From: Cyanobacteria bacterium UBA8803
Lineage (GTDB): Bacteria > Cyanobacteriota > Cyanobacteriia > Cyanobacteriales > Coleofasciculaceae
Assembly (NCBI GenBank): GCA_003505715.1
Contig: DNXU01000309.1
Location: 15,093 to 23,765, forward strand
DNA: 8,673 nt
Direction: 5' to 3'
Shown here: positions 1-6,447 of the stretch, piece by piece
Layout of the letters: each line of letters opens with the position of its first letter
How positions within the stretch are numbered: position 1 is the first letter of the stretch
Notes under the pieces: model-generated
Told to the model about the DNA's origin: nothing
Database searches by the model: none
What the model saw: only the letters and a program-made list of their open reading frames with translations
Position numbers and translations under genes: made by a program

Positions 1-1
1 C

Positions 2-85
2 GCCGGAACGTCTCTACTAGGTTTGGCTAATGATAAAAAAACGGAGTCACATCGCCGATTGGGTATTATCGGTTGGCCAATTTAG
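2..85 (+). CDS. possible C-terminal end of an upstream gene (partial)
   Basis: This frame is open from the window edge to a TAG stop at 83-85 and would give 27 residues ending in RRLGIIGWPI. The other two forward frames stop at 28-30 and at 18-20. The predicted peptide has a mixed, plausible composition, and a palindromic repeat follows 5 bp after the stop, a common position in cyanobacterial genomes. I do not recognise the family. A 28-codon open stretch can arise by chance, so this is only a weak call that would need sequence upstream of the window. Confidence 0.25.
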   Translation, partial: AGTSLLGLANDKKTESHRRLGIIGWPI

Positions 86-90
86 TACTT

Positions 91-130
91 AAGCTCCCCG
101 ACTTCTTAAAGAAGTCGGAGATCGGGGCTT
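91..130. repeat. imperfect palindromic hairpin repeat (REP/MITE-like)
   Basis: The inner stem CCGACTTC (98-105) pairs perfectly with GAAGTCGG (111-118) around the loop TTAAA. The outer ends AAGC (91-94) and GCTT (127-130) also pair, with an asymmetric interior (TCC against AGATCGG). Palindromes with a CCCCGACTTCTT/AAGAAGTCGGGG core are, as I recall, scattered between genes in many cyanobacteria, sometimes at the ends of IS200/IS605-type elements; that link is from memory and not shown here. There is no T-run after the stem, so a canonical intrinsic terminator is unlikely, although it could protect the 3' end of an upstream transcript. Confidence 0.6.
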
Positions 131-332
131 TAACAAATTATTTAAGACCAATGCCTTGATGTTGGGGGGCGCAATGCGTCAGTTTTAGCTTGTCTTTAAC
201 TGATAGCGAATATTCTCTGAAAAAAGAAATAGAATAGAGCGGGCTTATCATTACCCAAGTAGAGATTTTTTTCTTTTAATGAAGTTTAGCTGAATCATAA
301 ACTATCCTAAAGGCATAATCCAGGTATCATTC
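131..332 (+). other. leader region of the protease gene, no gene seen
   Basis: I find no convincing coding region, tRNA or structured RNA here. The stretch is AT-rich near the gene. It contains a weak -10-like TATCCT at 303-308 without a recognisable -35 at proper spacing, and a small inverted repeat TATTCT (211-216)/AGAATA (231-236). The promoter of the downstream 4.2-kb gene should lie here, but I cannot place it with confidence. Confidence 0.3.
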
Positions 333-338
333 AGGTGA
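333..338 (+). promoter_or_regulatory. ribosome binding site of the protease gene
   Basis: AGGTGA lies 6 nt before the ATG at 345. This supports 345 as the start; the nearer ATG at 338-340 is in another frame and is part of the Shine-Dalgarno context. Confidence 0.55.
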
Positions 339-344
339 TGACTT

Positions 345-3300
345 ATGGCTGGACCAGAAACCACATTGATAAGTCAAGAGCAACAAACTGTAGCGTCTGC
401 TCCACAGGAGCTAAGCGAGCAAGCGATCGCACAGGCATTAAAGGTCGAAGATCTCCAGCCGATAATTCTAGCTGGCGACCCCAACGGTAACCCGCCGGAT
501 TCCCCAGACAATCGCATCGATCCTAATACCACGACCTCGCTGTTTGGTGGAGTTGGCAGCATTGAGGTGTCGTTACCTGGGGAAGGGAATTTCTTAGGTA
601 GCGGAACAGCTATCAGCCGACGATTCATTCTCACAGCAGCTCACCTCCTGGATATCCTTAATAAGGATGGCATCATCGACGTGACTCCAGAAAATGTCAC
701 GTTCAACCTCAACTTCGGCAGCGATCTGTCCCACAGCATTACTGCCCAGAACCTGTACGTTTTTCCAGGCTTTGAAGGGTTTGAAAATACTCCCGGTAAT
801 GACCTAGCTCTGATCGAACTGAGTCAGGATTTGCCGGAAGAAGTCCCTATTTACAACCTGTTGCGCAATCCCTTACTCCCCGGCAGCATCCTGACGATGG
901 TTGGGTACGGCACTAGTGGCAATGGCACCGATGGGTTGCAAGAGGGAACCGCCAGCTCCAGTAAGAAGCGGGACGGAAAGAACCAAGCGGAGGGTTTTTC
1001 ATCATTGTTATCAGCATCAGCTACGTTATCAGCATCAGCTACTGGCGAGGAATTCGAATTTGGCGAGGAATTCGATGATGTTTTCTTGTACGATTTTGAC
1101 GGCCCAGATGACTCGACCAACAGCTTTGCTTTCTTAGGATCGGGATTAACCCTAGGCAACGATATCGAATCTATCACCGGACCTGGGGATTCTGGCGGCC
1201 CTAGTTTTATCACGGTTGGAGATTCCCTGTTCCTCGCTGGTGTCAACACTTTTATTTACGCGCTCCCCGGACAAGAACAAGGCACCTTTGGTACAGGAGC
1301 CGGGGGTGTGGTAGTCTCCGATCCTGAAAAGTTGGCTTGGATTGACAGTATTGTTTCAACACCCACAAACAACTTTGGTACGATTCAGGGCAGCCAGTGG
1401 TACGACTTCAACAGTGATGGGGTGCGTAATGAAGGAGAATCGGGTCTGGCAGGTTCGACGGTTTACCTCGACTTGAACCAAAACAGTATCCTCGATACCG
1501 ACGAACCGAATACTGTTACTGACGCTAACGGTAACTATACCTTCAGCAACCTAACACCGGGCACCTATACCGTAGCCCAGGTTCTGCAACCCGGATGGCA
1601 GCAAACCTTCCCCACCTTCGGCTCGATCGCACTCTTCCAAGCAGACTTCAGCGATGCCAACGGCGACCCCAGCCTAGACGGCTTTACTATCGACAACACG
1701 GGCGGGACAGTACCCGGACTCTGGCATCTATCTGTTGGTCGCGGTAGCCAACCCGGTCATTCTACCGATGACAGCATGTACTTTGGTATGGGAGAAGGCC
1801 CTAATGGTGGCGGCAACTATAAGGCTACTCCCACCCTTTTCGATAACACCGCAGGTCGGATTATTTCCCCAACTATTGACTTAAGCAACCTCTCCAGTGC
1901 TGAACTAACTTTTAACTATTTCCTCAACGTCTTACCCAGTGAGGACTCAGACCGATCGCAAGTACTGATTTCGAGAAATGGGGGAGCGTTTGAAGCCATC
2001 GCCTCGAAAGGGAATGGGTTGACTAGGGTCACAAGTTCGACCCCCACTTGGAGCAACGCTACCCTTGACCTGACCCCCTACGTTGGCGATACCATCCAGA
2101 TTAAATTCGACTTTGATTCCATAGATGGCACCACTCCATTATTTTTGGAAGGGTGGTATGTCGATGATGTAGTCGTTACAGGTGCTAGTAACGGCACTCA
2201 TACGGTTAATGTGGCCGCAGGAGAGACGGTTACTGATATTAATTTTGGCAACCACAGCACGTCAGCTATTTCTATTAACGATGTATCCCTGGTGGAGGGG
2301 AACGAAGGAACGGCGGAGTTAATCTTTACAGTTAGTTTGTCGGAAGCCAACGGTCAAACGGTAACCGTAGACTACACCACCAACGATGATACCGCGATCG
2401 CAGGCCAAGACTACACAACCACCAGCGGCACCCTGACTTTCAACCCAGGAGAAACCAGCAAAACTATTAGCGTGCAGGTACTCGGTGATATGGTGGCAGA
2501 GGAAAATGAAACATTTTTCCTCAATCTGAGCAATAGCAGCAATAGTGCGATCGCAGATACTCAGGGGGTAGCCACTATCGAAAACGATGACCCCATCAAC
2601 AATGCCCCCACGGCTCTAGATGATAGCGCCACTACCATCCAAAACACGCCCGTTACGATTAATGTCTTGGGCAATGATAGCGACTCCGATAACAATCCGC
2701 TGGCTATCGCTAGTTTTAACACCACCTCAACTGAGGGCGGTAGCATTAGTATAAATGACAACGGCACCCCTGATAATCTGAGTGACGACCAGTTGGTGTA
2801 TACCCCTGCCACAGACTTTATCGGCAGCGATAGTTTCAGTTACACCCTGAGTGATGGTCAAGGAGGGACTGCCACAGCGACAGTAAATGTAACTATTAAT
2901 ACACCCCCTGGCCTTACCCTAACAGGCACTCCCGATAACAATACGCTGATTGGCAGCACTAATAATGACCTGCTTGCGGGTCTTGAGGGCGATGACCTAC
3001 TCTACGGCGATGGCGGTGATGATACCCTATCTGGAGATGAGGGTCAAGATATCCTCATCGGCGGTAGCGGTCAAGATCTCATAGCGGGCGGCAGCGGTGA
3101 TGATGTCCTTAGCGGTGGGGATGGTAACGATACCCTATCTGGAAATGATGGTCAGGATATTATCATGGCTGGCAGTGGTGAAGATATTGCGACAGGGGAT
3201 AGTGGTGCAGATATCATCAACGGCGGTGAGGGCAATGATGTACTCTTGGGCGAAGCAGACAATGATATGCTGTGGGGCGAGAGTGGCGACGATACTCTCA

Positions 3301-4505
3301 ACGGTGGTGAGGGCAATGATACCCTCAGCAGTGGCAGTGGTAGCGATCGCTTAGTATTAACCCCAGGTCAAGGAACGGATGCGATCGCTGATTTTGAGGA
3401 TGGTCTGGATTCTTTCTTATTAGCAGGAGGTCTAACCTTTGCCGATCTGGAGATTACCCAAAGCAACCAGGATACCTTAATCAAAATTGCTAGCAGTGGT
3501 GAAGTGTTAGCCTTTTTGCCTGGGGTGCAAGCCAGCCTGATTACAGAAGCAGATTTTAGCACCCCGTTAGGGTTCCCAGGTGAAGCAGTCCCCACCAATG
3601 CTGAACTTGAACTGTTCAACTTCTTCCTAGAGGCTTCCTTCAACCTGAGTGAGGGTACTTCCGGAGATGATACTCTCATGGGCAGTGTTAGTGACGATAT
3701 CATCTTTGGGAATGAAGGGAATGATTTCGTTGGCGCTTTAGCGGGGAATGACTTTATCGATGGCGGTGTAGGCTATAACGATCGGATGTTTGGCAGTGTT
3801 GGCGAGGATCTGATTATCGATCCCGACGGCGTTCTGGGTGCCCACGGCGGTGCTGATAATGACATTATCAACGTCACCTTTGCACCGACATGGGACAATG
3901 ATAGCAAGCCCAATAACAATCCTCGTTCCGACGGCAAAATTACTGGCGGTTATGGGAATGACATCATCACGGTCACAATGAATGACAACCGTTTCTTCAT
4001 TAATATGAAGGGTGATGAACCAGTCAACCCGATCAGTAATAATCCCCAAGATGGCAACGATATCATCAAATTACAAGGTGTCTATGCCAATTCAGTAGTT
4101 GACTTGGGTGGTGGGGATGATATCTTCTATGGCGGCAATGGCTCTGACAATGTTGCTGGTAGTAGCGGTAACGATACCCTCAATGGTGGCGGCAGCGGTG
4201 ACTATTTAGCAGGTTACAGTGGGGATGACATCCTCAATGGCGGCGCTGGCAATGATAAGCTAAATGGCGGTGAAGGCAGGGATTGTTTCGTGCTAAAACC
4301 AGGCCAGGGCACAGACACTATCCTAGACTTTGAAGATGGTCAAGATCTCTTGAAATTGGAAAGTAATTTGACCTTTGGTCAACTCACAATTACCCAAAGT
4401 GGCAGCAATACGTTAATTACTGTAACCAGTACTGAGGAAGTGTTAGCCCAGTTAATAGGGGTACAAGCCAGCCTAATCGGGCAGGAGGATTTTGTAGTTA
4501 TTTAG
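345..4505 (+). CDS. secreted multidomain S1 serine protease with RTX repeats
   Basis: This 1386-residue protein is probably an extracellular calcium-binding protease. Residues 66-336 form a trypsin-fold (S1) domain with His100 (TAAH), Asp153 (GNDLAL) and Ser283 (GDSGGP). Residues 344-421 are the first part of an SdrD_B/Cna_B-like domain (WYDFNSDGV, GLAGSTV, TDANGNYTF). Residues 422-616 are MAM-like (WYVDDVVV near the end). Residues 617-637 (GETVTDINFGN) look like the displaced end of the SdrD_B domain. A Calx-beta domain follows (641-750), then a cadherin-like domain (752-852), RTX repeats (868-1003) with a cap (998-1072), and RTX repeats (1105-1317) with a second copy of the cap (1310-1386). 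There is no N-terminal signal peptide and a single cysteine (Cys1314), as expected for a type I secretion substrate folded by Ca2+ outside the cell. No T1SS genes are nearby. The residue at the S1-pocket base (position 189 of trypsin) is Ile277, so trypsin-like Arg/Lys specificity is unlikely. The substrate is unknown. Confidence 0.9.
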   Translation: MAGPETTLISQEQQTVASAPQELSEQAIAQALKVEDLQPIILAGDPNGNPPDSPDNRIDPNTTTSLFGGVGSIEVSLPGEGNFLGSGTAISRRFILTAAHLLDILNKDGIIDVTPENVTFNLNFGSDLSHSITAQNLYVFPGFEGFENTPGNDLALIELSQDLPEEVPIYNLLRNPLLPGSILTMVGYGTSGNGTDGLQEGTASSSKKRDGKNQAEGFSSLLSASATLSASATGEEFEFGEEFDDVFLYDFDGPDDSTNSFAFLGSGLTLGNDIESITGPGDSGGPSFITVGDSLFLAGVNTFIYALPGQEQGTFGTGAGGVVVSDPEKLAWIDSIVSTPTNNFGTIQGSQWYDFNSDGVRNEGESGLAGSTVYLDLNQNSILDTDEPNTVTDANGNYTFSNLTPGTYTVAQVLQPGWQQTFPTFGSIALFQADFSDANGDPSLDGFTIDNTGGTVPGLWHLSVGRGSQPGHSTDDSMYFGMGEGPNGGGNYKATPTLFDNTAGRIISPTIDLSNLSSAELTFNYFLNVLPSEDSDRSQVLISRNGGAFEAIASKGNGLTRVTSSTPTWSNATLDLTPYVGDTIQIKFDFDSIDGTTPLFLEGWYVDDVVVTGASNGTHTVNVAAGETVTDINFGNHSTSAISINDVSLVEGNEGTAELIFTVSLSEANGQTVTVDYTTNDDTAIAGQDYTTTSGTLTFNPGETSKTISVQVLGDMVAEENETFFLNLSNSSNSAIADTQGVATIENDDPINNAPTALDDSATTIQNTPVTINVLGNDSDSDNNPLAIASFNTTSTEGGSISINDNGTPDNLSDDQLVYTPATDFIGSDSFSYTLSDGQGGTATATVNVTINTPPGLTLTGTPDNNTLIGSTNNDLLAGLEGDDLLYGDGGDDTLSGDEGQDILIGGSGQDLIAGGSGDDVLSGGDGNDTLSGNDGQDIIMAGSGEDIATGDSGADIINGGEGNDVLLGEADNDMLWGESGDDTLNGGEGNDTLSSGSGSDRLVLTPGQGTDAIADFEDGLDSFLLAGGLTFADLEITQSNQDTLIKIASSGEVLAFLPGVQASLITEADFSTPLGFPGEAVPTNAELELFNFFLEASFNLSEGTSGDDTLMGSVSDDIIFGNEGNDFVGALAGNDFIDGGVGYNDRMFGSVGEDLIIDPDGVLGAHGGADNDIINVTFAPTWDNDSKPNNNPRSDGKITGGYGNDIITVTMNDNRFFINMKGDEPVNPISNNPQDGNDIIKLQGVYANSVVDLGGGDDIFYGGNGSDNVAGSSGNDTLNGGGSGDYLAGYSGDDILNGGAGNDKLNGGEGRDCFVLKPGQGTDTILDFEDGQDLLKLESNLTFGQLTITQSGSNTLITVTSTEEVLAQLIGVQASLIGQEDFVVI
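1008..1079 (+). repeat. two adjacent 18-bp tandem duplications within the protease domain
   Basis: Two units starting TTATCAGCATCAGCTAC (1008-1025 and 1026-1043) differ only in the last base. They are followed at once by two units starting GGCGAGGAATTCGA (1044-1061 and 1062-1079) that diverge in the last four bases. All units are in frame and encode LSASAT twice, then GEEFEF and GEEFDD. They lie in a surface-loop insertion of the S1 domain between Asp153 and Ser283. Confidence 0.9.
2946..3353 (+). repeat. RTX nonapeptide repeat block 1
   Basis: About 14 consecutive nine-residue units follow the GGxGxDxLx pattern (for example SGGDGNDTL and NGGEGNDTL) over protein residues 868-1003. In this family each pair of turns binds Ca2+ in a parallel beta-roll. 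The DNA is internally repetitive (GGTGAGGGCAATGAT recurs near 3223 and 3305), so slippage or recombination could change the copy number. Confidence 0.9.
3657..4295 (+). repeat. RTX repeat block 2, interrupted
   Basis: Protein residues 1105-1158 and 1253-1317 hold RTX units (GNEGNDFV, GGNGSDNV, SGNDTLNG, NGGAGNDKL). Between them, residues 1159-1252 carry isolated turns (GADNDII, GYGNDII, QDGNDII) separated by longer non-repeat inserts such as PTWDNDSKPNNNP. The region is therefore less regular than block 1. It is followed directly by the second copy of the capping sequence. Confidence 0.8.
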
Positions 4506-4527
4506 CTCGCAGGAATTGTATAAAAGA

Positions 4528-4595
4528 GTTTGTAGTAACCAATACAAGTGGTTGGCAAGTCAGCATTGTCAGGGACTAAAGTCCCTACTACAAAC
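4528..4595. repeat. 68-bp nested palindromic element between convergent genes
   Basis: Terminal inverted repeats GTTTGTAGTA (4528-4537) and TACTACAAAC (4586-4595) match perfectly over 10 bp. Inside are a hairpin AACCA (4537-4541)/TGGTT (4549-4553) and a stronger one AGGGACT (4571-4577)/AGTCCCT (4580-4586). Folded, this gives one long outer stem enclosing two hairpins. The element sits 22 bp after the protease stop and 38 bp beyond the transporter stop, so it may also act as a two-way transcription end. Palindromes ending in TACTACAAAC are, as I recall, frequent intergenic repeats in filamentous cyanobacteria, so a MITE or REP origin is likely. Confidence 0.7.
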
Positions 4596-4633
4596 CATCT
4601 CTACAAAGAACAAAGGGCAGATATGAGGCTCTG

Positions 4634-5587
4634 TTAATTTCGCGTAAATAACAATAACCAAATTGGCAGTGTCAGCAACAGTCCTCCTACTCCAACTGCT
4701 AGTGCTGTCACTGCTAATTCCCGATCTAAATCGTAAACTTCCGCAATTACCAAGGTGGCAAATGCTGGAGGCATAGACATTTGTAGAACCATCACTAGCT
4801 GCGGCGAACCCTTAAACCCCAACTGCAACAACCCGATCCCCAATACCAACGGCACTAGCAGCATCTTAATCCCCAGACTAAGTGCTGCTTGTCTCAGTTT
4901 GCGCCAAGATGCTAGCTGACTCAACCGCATCCCGATCAGAATTAACGAAAGAGCGATCGTACTCCAAGCAAATCCTTTCAAACCTTGTTCTGCTAACTCC
5001 GGTAGGGGTGTCTGGCGAAACACCAATCCCACCCCTAAACACCACAGCGCTGGGTTGAGGGCGATCGCTTTAACCAATTGCCATTGGCTCCCTGTTCCCC
5101 TGCCAAAACGAGCTGCCAATAGCACTCCCAAGCCGTAAGCTCCCAATAAACTCCCTAGTAGATCGTAAAAAAGCGCCCAGCCAAAGTATTTTTCCCCAAC
5201 CAAGGTTAGACTAACTGGGAAACCCAAATAACCAGTATTGCCTACCATCGATGCCAGTAAGAAACTGCCTTGACTCGGTTTGCTCCAAGTTTTAGAGTTA
5301 TATAGGCTCAGACTACTGCGAATCCAAGCCCAAGCCAATCCCGCTCCCAATAAAATCGCCACCCATGCCACCACAGGTGCAATCCAAATCGTCCCCGATA
5401 ATTCAGCCCCGCGCAAAAATGTAATAATACTGACCGGAACACCAATCCAAAAGAGAAACTGGCCAATCCACATCGGCACCTGCTGCGGCAGAGAGCGTCC
5501 CAAAATCCACCCCAGCAGCATACCACCCCCTAACTGCATATAGAGTTGCAGTAACGGTTGCAAACGATCAATATCAAGATTAGGCAT
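4634..5587 (-). CDS. AEC-family (auxin efflux carrier-like) membrane transporter
   Basis: This 317-residue inner-membrane protein is hydrophobic throughout, with about ten predicted membrane segments (roughly residues 15-31, 38-58, 66-90, 107-130, 136-160, 174-190, 205-222, 235-256, 262-282 and 290-313). The family is shown by GNTGYLGFP at 116-124, the conserved broken-helix motif, and by the C-terminal stretch MSMPPAFAT (270-278) with VYDLDRELA. The length is normal for AEC proteins, which carry small organic anions or related metabolites; no substrate can be read from the sequence. The ATG at 5587 has no clear Shine-Dalgarno, and Met17 is a possible alternative start. The gene diverges from the hydrolase with 26 bp between starts, so its promoter probably lies inside the hydrolase coding region (a TATAGT-like -10 reads on this strand at 5653-5648). 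It is convergent with the protease gene. Confidence 0.88.
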   Translation of the reverse strand: MPNLDIDRLQPLLQLYMQLGGGMLLGWILGRSLPQQVPMWIGQFLFWIGVPVSIITFLRGAELSGTIWIAPVVAWVAILLGAGLAWAWIRSSLSLYNSKTWSKPSQGSFLLASMVGNTGYLGFPVSLTLVGEKYFGWALFYDLLGSLLGAYGLGVLLAARFGRGTGSQWQLVKAIALNPALWCLGVGLVFRQTPLPELAEQGLKGFAWSTIALSLILIGMRLSQLASWRKLRQAALSLGIKMLLVPLVLGIGLLQLGFKGSPQLVMVLQMSMPPAFATLVIAEVYDLDRELAVTALAVGVGGLLLTLPIWLLLFTRN

Positions 5588-5600
5588 AATTCAGGATTTG

Positions 5601-5606
5601 AGGAGA
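5601..5606 (+). promoter_or_regulatory. ribosome binding site of the alpha/beta hydrolase
   Basis: AGGAGA lies 7 nt before the GTG at 5614 and decides this non-ATG start. The encoded N-terminus (MPVIQANGINLYYKI) is also where alpha/beta hydrolases of this type normally begin. Confidence 0.7.
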
Positions 5607-5613
5607 TCTAGCT

Positions 5614-6435
5614 GTGCCAGTAATTCAGGCTAACGGCATCAATTTGTACTATAAGATTCAAGGTTCCAAGGAAAAAGAGCTATTACTACTAATAGCAGGG
5701 TTTGACAGTGACAGTTCAACTTGGGCAGCAATGATGCAATTGCTAGTTCAGCAGTATCGAGTGCTGCGCTTTGATAATCGAGGAATGGGGCAAAGTGAAG
5801 CACCAAATACTCCTTACAGTATCAAACAAATGGCCACTGATGCAGCTGCGCTATTGGATTACTTGAGTATTGAGCGAGTTCATATAGCAGGCCATTCCAT
5901 GGGTGGACAGATTGCTCAAGAACTGGCTTTGGCACATCCAGAAAAAATTCAAAGTTTGATACTTCTCTCATCTTGGGCAAAGGGAGATGAAAAGTTTAAT
6001 TCCCTCATCAAACTGTTTGGCGATTTGACAGATAAAATAGAGGGAAAACTGTATCAGAGAGTTCTATTGCCTTGGCTGTTTACCGATGCGTTTTACTCAA
6101 CTCCAAGGGCAATGGTACAACTGATCTACTTGATTGAAAATTACCCATTTCCGCCAACACCTCATGGACTATATTACCAAACCCAAGCTATCCTTGGCAG
6201 TGATACCAGCGATCGCCTTACTAACATTCATTGCCCTACACTCGTTATAGTTGGCAAGGAAGACCTGCTTACTCCCGTCAGATTTTCCGAACAACTAGCT
6301 CAAGGTATTCCCAAGGCTGAACTAACTATCCTAGAGCAGGGTGGTCATGCCTTTATAGTTGAGTCGGCGGATAGTGTGGCCAAGGTCATGCTAGATTTTC
6401 TGGCGAAACACAATTCACATACACAAGAATTTTAA
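5614..6435 (+). CDS. alpha/beta-fold hydrolase
   Basis: This 273-residue soluble hydrolase has no signal peptide or membrane segment. The first strand is NGINLYYKIQG, followed by the oxyanion region LLIAGFDSDSSTW, the DNRGMGQSE motif (54-62) and the nucleophile elbow GHSMGG with Ser95. The other triad members are probably Asp217 (GKEDLLTP) and His245 (GGHAF). A helical cap lies at about 122-200. The oxyanion segment reads AGF rather than the more usual HG, a common variant. It belongs to the broad group containing enol-lactonases, esterases and haloperoxidase-like proteins, so the substrate cannot be named. Translation starts at GTG. The methyltransferase follows after 12 bp, so the two are very probably co-transcribed and may act on related compounds. 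A CATAAT at 5585-5590 could be its -10, but no well-spaced -35 is visible. Confidence 0.9.
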   Translation: MPVIQANGINLYYKIQGSKEKELLLLIAGFDSDSSTWAAMMQLLVQQYRVLRFDNRGMGQSEAPNTPYSIKQMATDAAALLDYLSIERVHIAGHSMGGQIAQELALAHPEKIQSLILLSSWAKGDEKFNSLIKLFGDLTDKIEGKLYQRVLLPWLFTDAFYSTPRAMVQLIYLIENYPFPPTPHGLYYQTQAILGSDTSDRLTNIHCPTLVIVGKEDLLTPVRFSEQLAQGIPKAELTILEQGGHAFIVESADSVAKVMLDFLAKHNSHTQEF

Positions 6436-6447
6436 TAATTAAAAAGA

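Noticed and set aside
374..1249. Open frames on the minus strand (374-634, 851-1249) and an alternate plus frame (901-1137) within the protease gene
   Set aside because: They overlap a frame with clear protease motifs (TAAH, GNDLAL, GDSGGP). Their translations have biased, low-complexity composition and no domain pattern.
2946..3353. CRISPR array or DNA-level tandem repeat
   Set aside because: The periodicity is about 27 bp, in frame, degenerate, and explained by RTX nonapeptides. There are no conserved repeats with unique spacers.
2561..4049. Open frames at 2561-2812 (-), 3097-3354 (+), 3368-3703 (-) and 3738-4049 (-)
   Set aside because: These are shadows of the cadherin-like and RTX-coding region; the repetitive GGN-GAT codons suppress stops in other frames. 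No independent ribosome binding sites or recognisable domains.
4571..4586. Intrinsic terminator AGGGACT-AA-AGTCCCT
   Set aside because: The stem is strong, but the loop is only two bases and no T-run follows on either strand. The larger nested palindrome explains it better, though a termination role is not excluded.
5280..5543. Open frames on both strands overlapping the transporter (5280-5543 +, 5308-5526 -)
   Set aside because: The overlapping gene encodes a complete AEC-type protein with conserved GNTGYLGFP. The alternatives are Trp/Arg/Cys-rich or basic and lack family features.
5588..5630. Direct repeat ATTCAGG at 5589-5595 and 5623-5629 as an operator
   Set aside because: It is only seven bases long, and one copy lies in coding sequence; chance is a sufficient explanation.
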